Below, piece by piece: positions 42,207 to 44,406 of a stretch of DNA of 44,406 nucleotides. The notes under the pieces were generated by a model that saw nothing but the letters and a program-made list of their open reading frames with translations, did not search any database and had not been told where the DNA came from. Made by a program: the position numbers and the translations under genes. The DNA comes from Clostridia bacterium (lineage in GTDB: Bacteria; Bacillota; Clostridia; Christensenellales; Borkfalkiaceae): assembly GCA_900769545.1 (NCBI GenBank), contig CAAGGZ010000056.1, positions 1 to 44,406 on the forward strand, in the 5' to 3' direction. The stretch's first letter is position 1; every line of letters begins with the position of its first letter.

Positions 42207-44183
42207 ATGAAAAAAATTCTCACTGGCATTCTTGCCACCATTGCGCTTCTTGCTTGCGCTGCTGGTTGCGGTCAAATGGGCAACAGCTCCTCTGTTGACG
42301 AAAGCGTTTCCAACAACAGCGTTGAAAATGAATCCTCTGTCGTTGTAGATGATGATTTGCAGACTGCAGCTGAATTCCTTGAAAGTAAGTATAAGAAGCA
42401 GAATACGGAAGTTCGTAACGACTACACGATTGACCCTATGGTTATGGGCTACCCTATCAGCTGGACTGTTGACGTAAGCGAAGGCGTTAAGATTGTTGTT
42501 TCCGAAGACGGCAAAACGGTTACCGTTGACGTTGATGAAAACCTCAGCGAAGATCTTACTTATGTTCTTACGGCTACCCTTTCTTCCGAAAGCGGCGCAA
42601 CCACTACCGTAAGCTTCACCCGTAAAGTTCTTGCAGCGCTCGCAAAGACGCCTGTTGCTATTACGGCAGCTCCCGTAGAAGGTACGGCTTATAAATATCA
42701 CGTTTATCAGTCCACGAAGCAGATGGAACTCTACTTCGCAGGTGGTATGAGCGGTTACTACTTCTCCACGACGGAATCTTATGAAGAAGCAGTAGATCTT
42801 TTCGTTGAATATGTTGATGATACGACGTTTAACATCTATTTCAACCATACGACGGACGGCAAGCAGTATCTCGGCGTTAGATTGAGCGACGATGGTGCGC
42901 ACGATAATATCGTTTATACGAGCACCCCCGTTTCTTCCTTCGTTTGGAATGCAAACCTTGGTACAGTTACTACGCACCTTGAAAAGAATAAGAACGGCGA
43001 ACCTGCTGACTACTACTTCGGTAACTACAGCACGCACACCACCATCAGCGCTTCCATGATTTCTTATGCAGGCGGTGCAGGCAACAACGTTGGTCATCTC
43101 GTTGAAATGCTTGACAAATCCACCGTTCCCGCTGCAGAAAAAGTTGCATTCGAAAAAGATGCTTTGAGCGTTGACCTTGAATATGTTGGCGACAAGAGTG
43201 TAACGCTTTCCACTTTAGGTCTTCGTTATTCGGATGTAACTATTTCCTGGGCAGTAGAAGCTGCTAGCGCAACGCTTGACGGCAATGTTCTTACAATTAC
43301 GGCTCCTGAAGCTGAAACGACTATCGTACTTTTAGCTACCATTTCTTGCGGTGACGTTTCCGAAACCAAAATTTTCAATCTCACGTCTAAACCTGCAGTA
43401 GATATGCCTCCTTATGATACGGAAATCACCATTCCTCAAGCTAACGCAATCGGCGAAAGCATGGAAGCAAACGTACTTACGGAAGGTAAATACTATGTAA
43501 GCGGTACTGTTACGGAAGTGAAGAATACTACGTACGGTAACCTCTATATTCAGGACGCAGACGGTAACTCCCTCTACATTTACGGTTGTTATGACGCTAC
43601 TGGTGCTAATAGATATGACGCTATGACCAACGCGCCTCAGGTTGGCGACACCGTTAAACTTTACTCTGCTATTACCAGCTACAATGGTTCCGCACAGCTT
43701 AAGGATGCTTGGGTTGTTGAATGGACGGCAGGCGAAGGTGGCAATGAAAATGGCGGCAACGAAGAAGGCGGCAACGGTGACACCCCTGTAGTTGGCGCAA
43801 GCGCTTCTCTTAGCTTTGCTGATACTGCAAACCGTGTATCCGTAAACGATGATCAGCAGGTTTGGTCTCAGAATGGTATCACGCTTACCAACGATAAAGC
43901 TGAAAGCACGCAGCCCATTAAAGACTATTCGAACCCCGTTCGTTTATATGCTAACACGTCGGTTACCATTGAATGCGCTAATATGACGTCTATTTCCATT
44001 GAAATCGACACTGGTAAACCCATGGCAAATCTTACGGATTCCTTGACGGCTGCAGGTATTGCATACACCGTAGACGGCAACGTTTGTACCATTACGTTTG
44101 CCGAAGCAACGAATAGCGTTACGTTCTCCCTTGTAGCGCAAGTTCGTGTAAAGACGATTTCTGTTACGGTAGCAAACGCATAA
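42207..44183 (+). CDS. surface lipoprotein with atypical bacterial Ig domains and an OB-fold domain
   Basis: 658 aa. Lipobox ACAAGC (Cys 21) and Ser/Asn/Glu linker. Residues ~55-145 look like an atrophied bacterial Ig domain (ISWTVDVSEGVKIVV...TVDVDENL). An unassigned beta-rich domain follows (~150-300), then a second Ig-like domain (~310-395, VTISWAVEAASATLDGN). An OB fold with YYVSGTVTEVKNTTYGNLYI and QDADGNSLYIYG spans ~405-510. A Gly/Asn/Glu linker leads to a C-terminal beta domain (~530-658) ending KTISVTVANA. OB folds of this kind often accompany secreted nucleases. No active site is seen. It is the last gene of the operon, with AAGGAG before the start. Confidence 0.85.
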   Translation: MKKILTGILATIALLACAAGCGQMGNSSSVDESVSNNSVENESSVVVDDDLQTAAEFLESKYKKQNTEVRNDYTIDPMVMGYPISWTVDVSEGVKIVVSEDGKTVTVDVDENLSEDLTYVLTATLSSESGATTTVSFTRKVLAALAKTPVAITAAPVEGTAYKYHVYQSTKQMELYFAGGMSGYYFSTTESYEEAVDLFVEYVDDTTFNIYFNHTTDGKQYLGVRLSDDGAHDNIVYTSTPVSSFVWNANLGTVTTHLEKNKNGEPADYYFGNYSTHTTISASMISYAGGAGNNVGHLVEMLDKSTVPAAEKVAFEKDALSVDLEYVGDKSVTLSTLGLRYSDVTISWAVEAASATLDGNVLTITAPEAETTIVLLATISCGDVSETKIFNLTSKPAVDMPPYDTEITIPQANAIGESMEANVLTEGKYYVSGTVTEVKNTTYGNLYIQDADGNSLYIYGCYDATGANRYDAMTNAPQVGDTVKLYSAITSYNGSAQLKDAWVVEWTAGEGGNENGGNEEGGNGDTPVVGASASLSFADTANRVSVNDDQQVWSQNGITLTNDKAESTQPIKDYSNPVRLYANTSVTIECANMTSISIEIDTGKPMANLTDSLTAAGIAYTVDGNVCTITFAEATNSVTFSLVAQVRVKTISVTVANA

Positions 44184-44195
44184 GCTAGACACACT

Positions 44196-44229
44196 GAATC
44201 GCTCCTTTTTTGGGAGCGATTCTTTTTTT
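44196..44229 (+). terminator. rho-independent terminator of the transporter/nuclease operon
   Basis: 10-bp stem GAATCGCTCC / GGAGCGATTC (44196-44205 with 44213-44222) followed by TTTTTTT, 12 bases after the last stop codon. Confidence 0.94.
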
Positions 44230-44241
44230 GGGAAAAATTGC

Positions 44242-44270
44242 TTGCCTTTCGTTTCCTAATGTGCTATAAT
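44242..44270 (+). promoter_or_regulatory. promoter of the gene running off the right edge
   Basis: -35 TTGCCT (44242-44247), 17-bp spacer, -10 TATAAT (44265-44270), giving a leader of about 118 bases before ATG 44395. Confidence 0.65.
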
Positions 44271-44307
44271 AAATTAGTGTTGTTAATTTTTATCTAACAA
44301 TGCTTTT

Positions 44308-44347
44308 TAAAGCCCATGGGCTTTATTTAATGTCCTCAGGCATTAAA
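44308..44347 (+). promoter_or_regulatory. two tandem leader hairpins
   Basis: An 18-bp perfect palindrome TAAAGCCCATGGGCTTTA (44308-44325) is followed directly by TTTAATG / CATTAAA arms (44326-44332 with 44341-44347), extended by CC/GG. They lie in the leader of the partial gene, ending about 35 bases before its ribosome site; the T-rich run after the second is broken, so a regulated attenuator or mRNA stabiliser is possible. Confidence 0.5.
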
Positions 44348-44394
44348 TTTTCAATTTGAAAAAAAAATTTAATTATATAATAAGGAGTACAAAA

Positions 44395-44406
44395 ATGAAA
44401 AAATTC
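44395..44406 (+). CDS. start of a protein gene truncated by the window edge
   Basis: ATG 44395 with AAGGAG at 44382-44387, giving MKKF before the window ends. A start of this type fits another secreted or lipoprotein signal peptide, as in the two upstream genes, but the product cannot be identified. Confidence 0.7.

Noticed and set aside
42204..43097. Minus-strand 297-codon ORF opposite the OB-fold lipoprotein gene
   Set aside because: It is antisense to the signal peptide and Ig region of a well-supported gene and has no domain of its own.

Overview
The window reads as chromosome of a low-to-moderate-GC Firmicute (Clostridia-like). The evidence is Gram-positive-style lipoproteins with Ser-rich linkers after the lipobox Cys, AGGAGG-type ribosome sites, sigma-A promoters, CUT1 sugar importers and gene families typical of gut Clostridia. 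An uncultured intestinal Clostridium relative (Christensenellales-like) is my best guess; this is inference, because no rRNA is present.

Region 1 (1-1760) is a small, AT-rich accessory patch behind a tRNA-Tyr(GUA). It holds a GNAT acetyltransferase, an XRE-type HTH protein and the 5' stump of a SLOG/DUF1273 gene. A 74-bp perfect direct repeat, starting at the last bases of the tRNA and including its terminator, flanks the acetyltransferase. The second copy lies exactly where the SLOG gene is cut off.

Region 2 (1794-28538, all minus strand) is one very long probable operon, a Gram-positive polysaccharide-utilisation-type locus. From promoter to end it encodes: a sugar-binding lipoprotein, two CUT1 permeases, a secreted multi-Ig protein, a DUF4838 lipoprotein, an overlooked 39-aa peptide, a 1770-aa modular DUF4838 protein, three surface lipoproteins (Ig, GLUG-like and InlB-type repeats), a GH38 alpha-mannosidase, a DUF6259-like putative glycosidase and an SGNH esterase. 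No ATPase is encoded. A ~330-residue module occurs three times in two of the surface proteins. Directly upstream (28712-29557) is an AraC-type regulator. A ~49-bp box is nearly identical in front of the AraC gene and in front of the operon, abutting the -35 of both promoters, which makes a convincing regulator-operator pair.

Region 3 (29774-34682, minus) carries an ElaA-like acetyltransferase and a deoxynucleoside catabolic operon deoC-deoD-deoB-cdd-deoA/pdp, driven by a perfect TTGACA-17-TATAAT promoter and closed by a hairpin terminator.

Region 4 (35073-44183, plus, divergent from deo) encodes an RDD membrane protein, an MsmK/UgpC-type ATPase, two CUT1 permeases (the second with an N-terminal zinc-ribbon and acidic linker), a binding lipoprotein, a lipoprotein with a staphylococcal-nuclease-like domain plus OB folds, and an Ig/OB-fold lipoprotein. 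A terminator, then a new promoter with a structured leader and the first four codons of another gene, close the window. The ATPase here may also energise the ATPase-less importer of region 2. The nuclease lipoprotein beside the deo operon suggests, but does not prove, extracellular DNA scavenging.
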